A stretch of DNA of 64,000 bases from Falsiroseomonas tokyonensis (GTDB lineage: Bacteria > Pseudomonadota > Alphaproteobacteria > Acetobacterales > Acetobacteraceae): NCBI RefSeq assembly GCF_019024325.1, contig NZ_JAFNJS010000003.1, positions 1 to 64,000 on the forward strand, given 5' to 3'. This document shows positions 27,116-37,387 of the stretch, one piece after another. Each line of letters opens with the position of its first letter. Position 1 is the first letter of the stretch. Position numbers and translations under genes: made by a program. The notes beneath the pieces were generated by a model. That model was not told where the DNA came from and searched no databases. It saw nothing but the letters and a program-made list of their open reading frames with translations.

Positions 27116-27942
27116 GGCGGAGGGGTGGGCGGCCCGCCAAGCGCCGTCATGTGCCGCATGCCCTTGCCCTGTCGCTGCTGCTGCATGCGGCGGGCCTTGC
27201 GGCGCTGCTTGCGCTGCCGGGGCTCGCCCCGCCCGGCGACGCGGTGCAGCAGGTGGCGCTGGTCTGGGCAGAGCAATCGCCCTGGGCGGGCGATGCGGCG
27301 GAGCCCGCCGGCGAGACCCAGCCGCTCGAACCACCCGCTACGCCTGCCGCCGCGCCGCTGCCGCCGGCCGAGGCCGAGCCCATCGAGCCGAGCCAGTCGG
27401 CCTCGGCTCCGGCACCGCAAGCCGCCGCGCTTCCGGCGGAGGTGCCAGAGGAGGTGCCGGAGACGCCGCTACCCCTGCCGCCGCCCGCCCCTCCCGCGGC
27501 CGCACCCGCGCGTCCCGCGGCCGCGCCCGCGCGTCCCGTGGCCGCCAGGCCCGAGTCCACCTCGCCTAGGGCCGGCGCCACGCCACCGGGCGCTGCCGCC
27601 AGCCCCGGCCCGCTGCGCGAGCAGGCGGGCGGCGAGGCCCTGGGCGCCGTGATCCCGGCGCGGCAATTGGCGGGCGCCGCCAATCCGCCGCCCGAATATC
27701 CCTATGCGAGCCGGCTTCGCAACGAGCGCGGCCGGGTGACCTTGCGGGTCGAGATCGACGCTACCGGCCGTGTCGTGGATGTGCAGGTGCTGACCTCCGC
27801 CGGTTTTCCGGCGCTGGACGAGTCGGCGATCCGCGCCGTGCGGGGCTGGCGCTTCGAGCCCGCGCAACGCGACGGGGTGCCGGTCTTTTCGACCACCGCC
27901 ATCGGCATCACCTTCCAGCTCGAAGGAGACCGACGATGGTAA
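27112..27942 (+). CDS. TonB-family energy transducer
   Basis: This 276-residue protein has one N-terminal membrane anchor (about residues 14-37, HALALSLLLHAAGLAALLAL). A long periplasmic alanine- and proline-rich spacer (residues 60-180) follows. The C-terminal TonB domain has NPPPEYPYASRLRNERGRV, VDVQVLTSAGFPALDESA and a RAVRGWRFEPAQ segment. Such proteins pass the proton-motive force to outer-membrane receptors. No exbB, exbD or receptor gene lies nearby. It is translated from a GTG overlapping the CDF stop, and its own end overlaps the adenosyltransferase start by 7 bp. I infer a role in metal or cobalamin uptake from this context. Confidence 0.85.
   Translation: MRRRGGRPAKRRHVPHALALSLLLHAAGLAALLALPGLAPPGDAVQQVALVWAEQSPWAGDAAEPAGETQPLEPPATPAAAPLPPAEAEPIEPSQSASAPAPQAAALPAEVPEEVPETPLPLPPPAPPAAAPARPAAAPARPVAARPESTSPRAGATPPGAAASPGPLREQAGGEALGAVIPARQLAGAANPPPEYPYASRLRNERGRVTLRVEIDATGRVVDVQVLTSAGFPALDESAIRAVRGWRFEPAQRDGVPVFSTTAIGITFQLEGDRRW
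27493..27545 (+). repeat. 21-bp tandem repeat in the TonB spacer
   Basis: The unit CCCGCGGCCGCACCCGCGCGT occurs twice with one substitution, followed by a partial third copy. It encodes the repeated PAAAPAR heptad of the proline-rich linker. Confidence 0.75.
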
Positions 27943-28496
27943 GGCTGGATGTGATCACGACCCGGGGCGGCGATTCGGGGGAAACCTCGCTCGGCGACGG
28001 CACGCGGGTACGCAAGGATGCGCTGCGCGTCGCGGCCTATGGGACCATCGACGAGGCCAATGCGGCGCTGGGCCTGCTGCGCCTGCATCTGGCGGGGGAT
28101 TCGGCCGCTGATGAGATGCTCGGACGCATCCAGAACGACCTTTTCGACCTCGGCGCGGATCTCTGCGTCCCCGGGACCGCGCAGGACCGCCTGCGGGTGA
28201 GCGATTCACAGTGCCTGAGGCTGGAAGCCGAATTGGCCGGGATGAATGCCCTGGTGCCGCCGCTGCGCAGCTTCGTGCTGCCCGGCGGTAGCCCCGGCGC
28301 TGCCCATGCGCATCTTGCTCGCACCATCATCCGCCGGGCGGAGCGGGATGTGGTGGCGCTGGCGGCGGAGGATGCGGTGAACCCTGCCGTGATCCGCTAC
28401 CTCAACCGTCTCTCGGACCATCTGTTCGTACTTTCCCGACGCCTGAACGGCAATGGCGCCGGCGACGTCCTCTGGACTCCCGGCGCCAGCCGCTGA
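27936..28496 (+). CDS. PduO-type corrinoid adenosyltransferase
   Basis: This 186-residue enzyme transfers the adenosyl group of ATP to cob(I)alamin, giving coenzyme B12. The ATP-binding N-terminus is TTRGGDSGETSLGDGTRVRK, followed by AAYGTIDEANAALGLLR and the catalytic region RTIIRRAERDV, and the family ending YLNRLSDHLFVLSR. It is a trimeric helical bundle related to MMAB/PduO/CobO-II. It starts within the 3' end of the TonB-like gene. Together with upstream metH, this makes the locus rich in B12-related functions. Confidence 0.93.
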   Translation: MVRLDVITTRGGDSGETSLGDGTRVRKDALRVAAYGTIDEANAALGLLRLHLAGDSAADEMLGRIQNDLFDLGADLCVPGTAQDRLRVSDSQCLRLEAELAGMNALVPPLRSFVLPGGSPGAAHAHLARTIIRRAERDVVALAAEDAVNPAVIRYLNRLSDHLFVLSRRLNGNGAGDVLWTPGASR

Positions 28497-28500
28497 CGCC

Positions 28501-29127
28501 TCAGGTCAGCGGGCCGGAGGCGTATTTGGCGCAGCCGGGCCGGGCCAGCAGGCGGTCGTACCAACCGCGCAGCGCCGGCATTTCCGCGCGCTCGATCGGC
28601 ATGGCGAACCAGCGGTGCACGTAGATGCCCAGCGCGATATCGGCCAGGGTCAGGGCATCGCCGGTGATGAAGGGGCGGCCTGCCAGGTGTCGGTCCAGCA
28701 TGGCCCAAAGCTGCTCGGCCTCGGCCCGTGCCTTGTGCGTCGCCGGCCAGTCGCGCTCAGCCTCGGGGATACGGACGTAGGTAAAAAACACCGTCGTCAT
28801 GGGCCGGTTGAGCGTGCCCAGCTGCCAGTCCATCCAGCGGTCGCAATCCGCGGCCAGGCGCAGATCCGCCGGGTAAATCGGATGCCCCGGCGCCTTCGAC
28901 CGCGCCAGGTAGCGCAGGATCGCATTGCTTTCCCAAAGCGCGAAGCCGTCTGGCTCCTCGATGGTCGGGACCAGGGCGTTGGGGTTCAGGGCGAGGTAGG
29001 CGGGCTCCTTCGTCTTGCCGAAGGCGCCGCCGGCATCGATCCGCTCGAAGGGCAGGCCGAGCTCCTCGCAGAGCCACAGCACCTTCATGACATTGGACGA
29101 ATTGGCCCGGCCCCAGATCCGCAGCAT
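28501..29127 (-). CDS. glutathione S-transferase
   Basis: This 208-residue protein has an N-terminal thioredoxin-fold domain (residues 1-80). GRANSSNVMKVLWLCEELGLPFE supplies the catalytic serine region, followed by NPNALVPTIEE with the cis-proline and WESNAILRYLA for gamma-glutamyl binding. The helical C-terminal domain contains FITGDALTLADIALGIYVHRW, the N-capping box region. The substrate is unknown. It is convergent with the adenosyltransferase gene, with 4 bp between stop codons. Confidence 0.9.
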   Translation of the reverse strand: MLRIWGRANSSNVMKVLWLCEELGLPFERIDAGGAFGKTKEPAYLALNPNALVPTIEEPDGFALWESNAILRYLARSKAPGHPIYPADLRLAADCDRWMDWQLGTLNRPMTTVFFTYVRIPEAERDWPATHKARAEAEQLWAMLDRHLAGRPFITGDALTLADIALGIYVHRWFAMPIERAEMPALRGWYDRLLARPGCAKYASGPLT

Positions 29128-29221
29128 GGCAGCTTTTCCCCTCCTGATGCGCCGTTACGGTAGGTCCGGGACAGCCCAGGGTCCAGTTGCCCTCGGCCGC
29201 TGGCGGGACGATGAATGCGCC

Positions 29222-29704
29222 ATGCCAATCCCTTTCCTGGTGGCGATTCTCGCCGCCGCCGCGCCGCTGCTCGCCCTGGGCTTCGAATATTGGCCCGGCT
29301 TGGCCCCTTGTGCGCTCTGCCTCTGGCAGCGCTGGCCCTATTGGGTCGCGGCCGGGTTGGCCGTGCTGGCGGGGCTGCTACCGCAGCCGGGGCGGGTCTG
29401 GTTGCTGCGCGCGGCGGCGGCCGCGGTCGCCGTCTCGGGCGCCATCGCTGCGCTGCATCTGGGGGTGGAACAGGGGTGGTGGCCCTCACCGCTGCCGGCC
29501 TGCCTGGCGCCCAGCGTGGGAGCCTCGGTCAGCGTGGACGACCTGCTGCGCAACATGACGCCCCTGCCGTCGAAGCCCTGCGACGAGCCGGCCTACCTCA
29601 TCCCCGGCCTGCCCGTTTCGATTGCGGGGATGAACCTGATCTATGCGCTGCTGCTGTCAGCGTGGATCCTGCGCCGGGCCAGCCGCGAGGCTGCCGGCAG
29701 GTAA
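29222..29704 (+). CDS. dsbB: disulfide bond formation protein B (DsbB)
   Basis: This 160-residue membrane protein reoxidises DsbA and passes electrons to quinone. Four helices are predicted. The first periplasmic cysteine pair is in PCALCLWQRWPYW (Cys30 and Cys33), and the second pair is Cys93 (LPACLAP) and Cys119 (KPCDEP). The spacing agrees with E. coli DsbB (41/44 and 104/130). The QRWPY segment is the quinone-binding arginine region. The frame is open upstream, but this ATG directly precedes the first helix. No dsbA is nearby. Confidence 0.9.
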   Translation: MPIPFLVAILAAAAPLLALGFEYWPGLAPCALCLWQRWPYWVAAGLAVLAGLLPQPGRVWLLRAAAAAVAVSGAIAALHLGVEQGWWPSPLPACLAPSVGASVSVDDLLRNMTPLPSKPCDEPAYLIPGLPVSIAGMNLIYALLLSAWILRRASREAAGR

Positions 29705-29747
29705 GGTCGCGCGACCAGATCGGCGGCACGTACCACCGACCAAAGGG

Positions 29748-30323
29748 TCAGCTCTCCAACTCGCTGTCCCAGTAGAGGTAGTCGCGCCAGCTTTCATGCA
29801 GGTAGTTAGGCGGGAAGGACCGGCCATTCTCCTGCAGCTCCCAGCTGGTGGGCTGTCGCGGCACCTGGCGGGGGAACATCCGGCATTCCCGCGGCAGCTT
29901 GTTGCCCTTGCGCAGGTTGCAGGGGCCGCAGGCGGTGATGACGTTGTCCCAGGTGGTGCGGCCACCGCGGCTGCGCGGGATGACATGGTCGAAGGTCAGC
30001 TCCGGCGTCGGCCGGCCCTGGCCGCAATACTGGCATTCGAAGCTGTCGCGCAGGAAGACGTTGAACCGCGTGAAGGCAGGCCTGCGGGCGGCCGGGATAT
30101 AGTCCTTCAGCGCGATGACGCTGGGCAGCCGCATGGTCACCCGCGGCGAGTGCACCACCGTCTCGTATTCCGACAGCACGGAGACACGGTCCAGGAAAAC
30201 GGCCTTCACCGCATCCTGCCAGGCCCAGACCGAGAGGGGGAAATAGGATAGCGGCCGGAAATCCGCGTTCAGTACGAGCGCGGGAAATGACTGCCCCAAC
30301 TGGAAGTGTCCGCCGTCAGGCAA
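29748..30323 (-). CDS. HNH endonuclease family protein
   Basis: This 191-residue protein has the zinc-stabilised HNH core. CQYCG and CGPCNLRKG give the four cysteines, and LTFDHVIPRSRGG carries the catalytic DH. TWDNVITACGPCN supplies the asparagine. The N-terminal ALVLNADFRPLSYFPLS is a signature of a chromosomal HNH family common in Alphaproteobacteria and Cyanobacteria, not of a homing intron. Its biological role is not established. The proposed TTG start has AGGAG 6 bp upstream and lies in the loop of a strong inverted repeat. A second TTG at 30299 is an alternative. Confidence 0.85.
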   Translation of the reverse strand: MPDGGHFQLGQSFPALVLNADFRPLSYFPLSVWAWQDAVKAVFLDRVSVLSEYETVVHSPRVTMRLPSVIALKDYIPAARRPAFTRFNVFLRDSFECQYCGQGRPTPELTFDHVIPRSRGGRTTWDNVITACGPCNLRKGNKLPRECRMFPRQVPRQPTSWELQENGRSFPPNYLHESWRDYLYWDSELES

Positions 30324-30363
30324 GCGCCACTCCTATGAATGGCGACACTTCCCAGAACTGGGG
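30294..30363 (-). promoter_or_regulatory. inverted repeat enclosing the HNH gene start
   Basis: The arms at 30294-30314 and 30341-30363 share CCCCAACTGGAAGTGTC / GACACTTCC...CTGGGG pairing with small bulges. The 26-bp centre holds the AGGAG ribosome-binding site and the TTG start. An alternative inner stem CGCCA/TGGCG would also cover the ribosome-binding site. It may be a translational control structure or a terminator for the upstream esterase transcript. Confidence 0.5.
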
Positions 30364-30475
30364 CTCCGAACGTTAGGCAAGCCCCATATTCTGTGGCAGC
30401 GCCGCGTTGACCTCGTCTTCATGCCAGGGCCGCCCTGGCGGCGCAACCGCCTGTTCCACGGCTTTCATCCAGCCG

Positions 30476-31132
30476 TCATGCGGGGCCGCATAGCGCGCGC
30501 TGCAGCGCCAGCGCACCGAGGCTAATGCCGACCTCGTCGATGGCATGCCCCAGGCCCGGCCGGTACACCGCCTCCACGGTGAAGCCGGCCTTGAGCAGCG
30601 CCGCTTCGGCCTGCCGGCTGCCCGCCTCCGGCACCACCTCATCCGCCGCGCCATGCACCAGCAGCACCGGCGCCGCGCCCGGCCCCGCCTGGGTGGGGGG
30701 CGCCAGCAGAGCGCCGGAATAGGCGAGCACGGCGGCGCAGCCATCCGGCGGATGCAGGCCGAAGTGCAGCGCCGTCATCGCGCCCTGGCTGAAGCCGGCC
30801 AGCGCCAGGTCCCGTCGGGTAAGGCCGAGTTCGCGCAGCTTCGCCTCCACCGCCGGGCCGAGCGACTCGGCCGCCGCCTGCACCCCCGCCTGCATCAGCG
30901 TGGGTCGCCGATCCTGCAGGCTGAACCACTGCCGCCCATAGGGGGCGAGGTCGCAGGGCTCCGGCCCATGCGGCGCGATGAACAGCGCATCCGGTACCGC
31001 CTTGCCCCAGCCGGGGGCCAGGTCGATCAGGTCGAAGCCATCGGCGCCGACGCCGTGCAGCAGCAGCACGAGATGGCGTGGCTTGCCGCCCGATGCAGGG
31101 CCCCAGCTCGGCCCGTCCAATCCATCAGCCAT
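30476..31132 (-). CDS. alpha/beta hydrolase, carboxylesterase/phospholipase type
   Basis: This 218-residue cytoplasmic serine hydrolase belongs to the acyl-protein thioesterase/carboxylesterase II family. LVLLLHGVGADGFDL forms the oxyanion region, LAGFSQGAMTALHFG carries the nucleophile serine, VHGAADEVVP the aspartate and YRPGLGHAIDE the histidine. It probably hydrolyses short-chain esters. It lies 150 bp upstream of the HNH gene on the same strand and is divergent from gluQ. Confidence 0.9.
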   Translation of the reverse strand: MADGLDGPSWGPASGGKPRHLVLLLHGVGADGFDLIDLAPGWGKAVPDALFIAPHGPEPCDLAPYGRQWFSLQDRRPTLMQAGVQAAAESLGPAVEAKLRELGLTRRDLALAGFSQGAMTALHFGLHPPDGCAAVLAYSGALLAPPTQAGPGAAPVLLVHGAADEVVPEAGSRQAEAALLKAGFTVEAVYRPGLGHAIDEVGISLGALALQRALCGPA

Positions 31133-31173
31133 CGCTTGCTCCCCTTCCCGGGCTTCGGCTACGCGGGGGCAGG

Positions 31174-32031
31174 ATGACCGCGCCCCGGCCCCTCGTCACG
31201 CGTTTCGCCCCGAGCCCGACGGGCTTCCTGCATCTCGGCCATGCTCATTCGGCGCTGGCCGGCTGGCGCCGGGCGCGGGCAGGGCAGGGGCGCTTCCTGC
31301 TGCGGCTGGAAGATATCGACAGCACGCGCTGCCGCCCCGAATTCGCGGAGGCGATCCAGGAAGACCTGGCTTGGCTCGGGCTGGAGTGGGACGGCCCGGT
31401 GCGCGTGCAGTCACGGCACATGGCGGATTATGCCGAGACCTTGGCGGCGCTGAGTGACCGTGGGCTGCTGTTCCCCTGCTTCTGCACCCGGCGCGACATC
31501 GCGCGGGAGATCGCGGGCAGTGCCTCCGCCCCGCATGGCCCGGACGGGCCGCTGTACCCCGGCATCTGCCGGCGGCTTTCGCAGGCCGAGCGCGAGGCGC
31601 GGCTGGCGCGCGGCGAGCCACATGCGCTGCGGCTGGACATGCCGCGGGCGCTGGAGCGGGCCGGGCCGGGGCTCTCCTTTGCCGAGGCGGGGCGTGGCCG
31701 CTTGGCCTGCACGGCGGCCCGCTTCGGCGACGTGGTGCTGGCGCGCAAGGACGTGCCCGCCAGCTACCACCTCTGCGTCACGCATGACGATGCGCGGGAC
31801 GGGGTGACTTTGGTGACGCGGGGCGAGGATCTGTTGCCGGCCACCGACCTGCACCGGCTGCTGCAGGCGCTGATGGGCTGGCCGGAGCCCGCCTATGCCC
31901 ACCACCCCCTGCTGACCGATGCCGAAGGGCGGCGTCTGGCGAAGCGCGACCGGGCCCAAACGCTGCGCGAACTGCGCGCCCGCGGCGTTAGCCCCGCCGA
32001 GGCGCGCGCCCTGGCCGGCTGGCCGGATTGA
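31174..32031 (+). CDS. gluQ: glutamyl-Q tRNA(Asp) synthetase
   Basis: GluQ charges glutamate onto the queuosine base at position 34 of tRNA(Asp). This 285-residue protein is a class I catalytic core without an anticodon-binding domain, as expected. It has TRFAPSPTGFLHLGHAHSAL (the HIGH motif as HLGH) and LRLEDIDSTRCRPE. The zinc-site cysteines are in FPCFCTRRDI and YPGICRR. In place of KMSKS it has RLAKRDRAQTLRE. ATG with GGGGCAGG upstream sets the start. It is convergent with livF, 3 bp apart. Confidence 0.94.
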   Translation: MTAPRPLVTRFAPSPTGFLHLGHAHSALAGWRRARAGQGRFLLRLEDIDSTRCRPEFAEAIQEDLAWLGLEWDGPVRVQSRHMADYAETLAALSDRGLLFPCFCTRRDIAREIAGSASAPHGPDGPLYPGICRRLSQAEREARLARGEPHALRLDMPRALERAGPGLSFAEAGRGRLACTAARFGDVVLARKDVPASYHLCVTHDDARDGVTLVTRGEDLLPATDLHRLLQALMGWPEPAYAHHPLLTDAEGRRLAKRDRAQTLRELRARGVSPAEARALAGWPD

Positions 32032-32034
32032 CGC

Positions 32035-32753
<719 letters not shown>

Positions 32754-32754
<1 letters not shown>

Positions 32755-33593
32755 CAGCCTTCCTCATCCTCCCCGAGGTAGGCGGCGATGACGTGGCGGT
32801 CGTTCCGCACCTGGTCGGGCGGTCCCTCCGCGATCTTCCGGCCGTGGTCCAGCACCACGACATGGTCGGAGATGCGCATGACGATGCCCATGTCATGCTC
32901 GATCAGCAGCACGGAGGTGGGCGGGCTGGCGGTCGCGGTGCCGTCGCGAATGCTGACCAGCAGCTTCGCCAGGTCGTCCGACTCCCGCGGATTCAACCCG
33001 GCCGCCGGCTCATCCAGGCAGAGCAGGGCGGGCATGGTGCACATGGCGCGCGCGATCTCCAGCCGCCGTTGTGCGCCATATGGCAGGCCGCCCGCGATAT
33101 CGTCCGCGCGGTCGAGCAGGCCGATGGCGCGCAGCCATTCCGCCGCGCGGTCGATCGCCTCCGCTTCCGCGGCGCGATAGCCGGACAGGCCGAGCATGGC
33201 GCCGATGCCGAAGCCGGTCGCCTTCTGCAGCTTGATGTGCTGGGCAATCAGCAGATTCTCCAGCACCGTCATGCCAGCAAACAGGCGGATGTTCTGGAAG
33301 GTGCGGGCGACGCCGGCGCGGGCGATGCGGTGGTCCTTCAGCGTCTGCAGCGCGGCGACGCTGCCATCGGCGCGGCGCAGCCGGATCTGCCCCGCGGTCG
33401 GCCGGTAGAAGCCGGTGATGCAGTTGAAGACCGTGGTCTTGCCGGCGCCGTTCGGGCCGATCAGCGCGGTGATGCTGCCGCGCTGCACCTGGAAATCCAC
33501 GCCATCGACGGCCAGCAGACCGCCGAAGCGCATGCTGAGCGACTTGACCTCGAGGATCTCGGTGCCCGCGGCGGGTTGCAGGGCGGCGCTCAT
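32754..33593 (-). CDS. livG: branched-chain amino acid ABC transporter, ATP-binding protein LivG
   Basis: This 279-residue ATPase partners LivF. It shows [18 protein letters not shown], Walker [19 protein letters not shown] and [21 protein letters not shown], a LivG marker. A variant signature [14 protein letters not shown] and Walker [16 protein letters not shown] follow. It overlaps livM by 4 bp and livF by 1 bp, so expression is coupled. Confidence 0.94.
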
Positions 33594-34860
33594 TCGCGTC
33601 GCGCACCTAGCAGCACGCTCGGTGACCGGGACCCGACCAGTCCGCGCGGGCGCAGCACCATGATCAGCACCATGGCGCCGCCGAAGACCAGCATCCGGTA
33701 TTCGTCGAGGTCGCGGAACAGCTCGAAGCCGCCGATCATGACGATGGCGGCCACCGCGATGCCGATCTGACTGCCGAGACCGCCGAGCACCACGATGGCC
33801 AGGATGATGGCGCTTTCGATGAAGGTGAAGCTTTCGGGACTGATGAAGGCTTGGCGCGTGGCGAAGAAGGCGCCGGCGAAGCCCGCGAACATGGCGCCGA
33901 GCGCGAAGGCCGTCAGCTTCGTGTTGGTGATGTTGATGCCGAGCGCGCGGCAGGCGACCTCATCCTCGCGCAGCGCTTCCCAGGCCCGGCCGATCGGCTG
34001 GCGGCGGATGCGCATCGCTACCCAGTTGGTCAGCAGCGCGAGCGCCAGGATCAGGTAGTACAGGAAGATGACGCGGTGCGAGGGGTTGGGCTCCAGCCCG
34101 AAGAAGCCGGCAAAGGTGCCCGGTCCGCCGCCCATGCTGAAGGGCAGGCCGAAGAAGGTGGGGCGCGGGATGCCCGAGATGCCGTTGGGCCCGCCGGTCA
34201 GGCTGACCCAGTTCAGCAGCACGATGCGGATGATCTCGCCGAAGGCCAAAGTGACGATGGCCAGGTAGTCGCCGCGCAGCCGCAGCACCGGGAAGCCCAG
34301 CAGCACGCCCCAGAAGGCGGCGAGGATTCCGGCCAGCGGCAGGCAGATCCAGAAGGACAATCCGAAATACTGCGCCAGCAGCGCATAGGAATAGGCGCCG
34401 ACCGCGTAGAAGGCGACGTAGCCGAGGTCCAGCAAGCCGGCGAGGCCGACCACGATGTTCAGCCCCCAGCCGAGCATCACATAGGTCAGCACCAGGATGC
34501 CGAGGTCCAGCTCGTAGCGGCCGATACCGGGAATGAAGGGCAGGATCAGCGCGAGGGCGAGCAGGGCCGGCCCAAAGAGCAGCCCGGCGCGCGACAGGCC
34601 GGCCGCCCAGCGCGCCGGCGTGACCGCCGCCTGCTGTGGCCGGACGCTGAGCGCCAGGACGAGCCGGAGGATGAAGACTGCGGCGCAAAGGGCCGCCACA
34701 TCCGGCCAGCGGGTGCGCAGCAGCAGCGCACCGGTCGGGCCGATATCCGTGCGCAGACCAACCATCACGACGAAGAGGCCGAAGGCGATGCCGGTGGCCT
34801 TCAGGGCATCGAGCGTGGCAGCCCGCAACCGTGCCGCAATCGACGCCGACTGAGGCGTCG

Positions 34861-34864
<4 letters not shown>
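33590..34864 (-). CDS. livM: branched-chain amino acid ABC transporter permease LivM
   Basis: This 424-residue inner-membrane permease has about ten predicted helices. Family markers are [53 protein letters not shown] and the coupling-helix region [20 protein letters not shown]. The N-terminal 90 residues hold two extra hydrophobic segments, as in the longer LivM proteins. It overlaps both livH and livG by 4 bp. Confidence 0.93.
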
Positions 34865-35775
<911 letters not shown>

Positions 35776-35881
35776 GGGTCAGTCCTTCTTGGGGGCAGTG
35801 GCGCGGCGAACCTCACGCAAGCCGTGGGGCTTCGCAAGTGGTTTCGCGGTGGCCAGAGGCTGATCCCAGGAAGCTGAAGAA

Positions 35882-35957
35882 TGGTGCCCAGGGGCGGAAT
35901 CGAACCACCGACACTGCGATTTTCAGTCGCATGCTCTACCAACTGAGCTACCTGGGC
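35882..35957 (-). tRNA. tRNA-Phe (GAA anticodon)
   Basis: The 76-nt cloverleaf is complete. The acceptor stem is GCCCAGG / CCTGGGC, and the D arm GCTCAGTTGGTAGAGC. The anticodon stem TGCGA / TCGCA has loop CTGAAAA (anticodon GAA). The T arm is GGTGGTTCGATTCCGCC, and the 3' CCA is encoded. It follows yacG on the same strand. No integrase or duplicated attachment sequence is visible beside it. Confidence 0.97.
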
Positions 35958-36041
35958 CCAAGCGAAGGATGGTGGAACCGCATCCCCCGGCAGAGGCGCG
36001 CGTGATAGCGGAAGGTCCGGTGGCTGTCCACCCGGCTTCGC

Positions 36042-36224
36042 TCAGGATTCCGCCTCGGGGTCCTCGGGCTCCCGCACCGGGATTGCGTAGTGGCCGCGCA
36101 GCCAGCGGCCCAGATCGACATTGGCGCAGCGGTCCGAGCAGAAGCGGGCGGTGCTCGCCTCCAGCGGCTTGCTGCAGATGGGGCAGCGACGGGCGCGGGG
36201 CGGCTTGGCGTCGGGCTCCTTCAT
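36042..36224 (-). CDS. yacG: zinc-ribbon DNA gyrase inhibitor YacG
   Basis: This 60-residue protein binds one zinc through CPIC and CSDRC. The following VDLGRWLRGHYAIP is the family signature. In E. coli YacG binds GyrB and inhibits gyrase. Its ATG overlaps the stop of the RNase E/G gene (ATGA), which is the usual arrangement in Alphaproteobacteria. Confidence 0.93.
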   Translation of the reverse strand: MKEPDAKPPRARRCPICSKPLEASTARFCSDRCANVDLGRWLRGHYAIPVREPEDPEAES

Positions 36225-37387
36225 CCCGGGATCTCCATGATGTCTTCCTGGCCCGGGCGAAGCCGGGGGTCGGGCTGCAGTGCCAGGGCACGCTGGGTGA
36301 TCGCCTGGTAGTCCATGAGGCTCTGGGGCAGGGCCTGAAGCGCGAGGATCACCTCCGGCGCCGCACGAAGCGCGAAGCTGGCACCGGGCTTCGCCGCCTC
36401 CTCCCGGACCGCCTGGCGCAGGGCCGCCAGGCCGCAGGTCAGCGGGCTTGGCGGCAGGCCGAGGATCTCGTGCAGCGGCGGATGGACGCGGGGCCGCACG
36501 ATTTCCATCAGGCCGAGCCGGGTCATCCCCAGCAGCCGCGGCGAAAGCGGGTCCTGCGCCAGGGCCTCAGCCAGCGGGGCCACCAGCATCTCACGCCGCC
36601 GGACGGCCAGGCCCGCGAAATCGACCAGGATCGCCCCCGCCAAGTTCCGCAGGCGGAGCTCCCGCGCGATCGCAGGGATGGCGACCGCATTCAGACGCTC
36701 ATGCGCCACCGGATCCCGCGAGGCCGCGAGGCTACCCGAATCGACGTCGATGGCCGTCAGCGCCGGGGTCGGGTGGAAGATCAGGCTCGCACCGCCATCC
36801 AGGGCCAGGCGGGGTTCGGCCAGCTCGGCGAAGCGGGCCTCCAGCTCCGGCCCGAAGGCCGGAGACAGGGTGAGGGTGATGCGGGCCGGGTCGAGGGCGG
36901 CGCGCAGCAGGCCGGCCACCGCCGGTCCATCCGTCACGATCGGGGCCTCCGGCCAATCGCGTGCCAGACGCATGGCCGCGCCATCCCCCCTTTGCAGCAG
37001 GGCCGGCGCCCCGCTGCCGACTTGCTGCGCCAGCTTCTGCTCGGCAGGCGAAAGACGTGCGGAAAGACGGGGTCCCTTGCCGCCCTGGGCGGCCCGCATC
37101 ACGCGCACAGGCAGGGACTGGCCCTCCTGCAAGGCCTTGGCGATGGGGCGGCGCGGCGGGGGCAACTCGCTTTCCGGCAGGAAGCCTGAGGTGTCGTCGC
37201 CCAGCAGCAGGAAGGCGCCGCTCATCGCGGGAAGGATGGCAGTCACCCTCGCCCGGTGCAGGTCCCCGACCCCATCGGGGCGGCTCGGCCGTTCGATGAA
37301 GGCCACCTCCAACCGGCCATCGCGAAGGCCGGCGACGCGAACCTCGCCCGGGGAGACGCTGACGCGGATTTCCGCGTCGCCGCTCAT
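36221..37387 (-). CDS. ribonuclease E/G family protein, short form
   Basis: This 388-residue protein has an S1-like N-terminal domain (HRARVTAILPAMSGAFLLLG, GFLPESELP). The RNase E/G catalytic region has its two metal-binding aspartates in AIDVDSGS and ILVDFAGL, followed by MTRLGLMEIVRPRVHPPLHEIL. The zinc-link that normally carries CPxC has only one cysteine (PSPLTCG), so the usual dimer bridge is missing. It has no degradosome scaffold. It may process rRNA or mRNA as an RNase G-like enzyme. The ATG chosen overlaps the maf stop; the longer open frame upstream lies inside maf. Confidence 0.85.
   Translation of the reverse strand: MSGDAEIRVSVSPGEVRVAGLRDGRLEVAFIERPSRPDGVGDLHRARVTAILPAMSGAFLLLGDDTSGFLPESELPPPRRPIAKALQEGQSLPVRVMRAAQGGKGPRLSARLSPAEQKLAQQVGSGAPALLQRGDGAAMRLARDWPEAPIVTDGPAVAGLLRAALDPARITLTLSPAFGPELEARFAELAEPRLALDGGASLIFHPTPALTAIDVDSGSLAASRDPVAHERLNAVAIPAIARELRLRNLAGAILVDFAGLAVRRREMLVAPLAEALAQDPLSPRLLGMTRLGLMEIVRPRVHPPLHEILGLPPSPLTCGLAALRQAVREEAAKPGASFALRAAPEVILALQALPQSLMDYQAITQRALALQPDPRLRPGQEDIMEIPG

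Noticed and set aside
30373-30468. 31-codon open frame after the esterase stop (MKAVEQAV...)
   Set aside because: It has no ribosome-binding site and no known family. It may be a gene remnant but is not supportable as a gene.
35882-36041. tRNA-Phe as an integration site for a mobile element
   Set aside because: No integrase, no repeated 3' tRNA end and no change in base composition occur beside it; the neighbours are conserved housekeeping genes.
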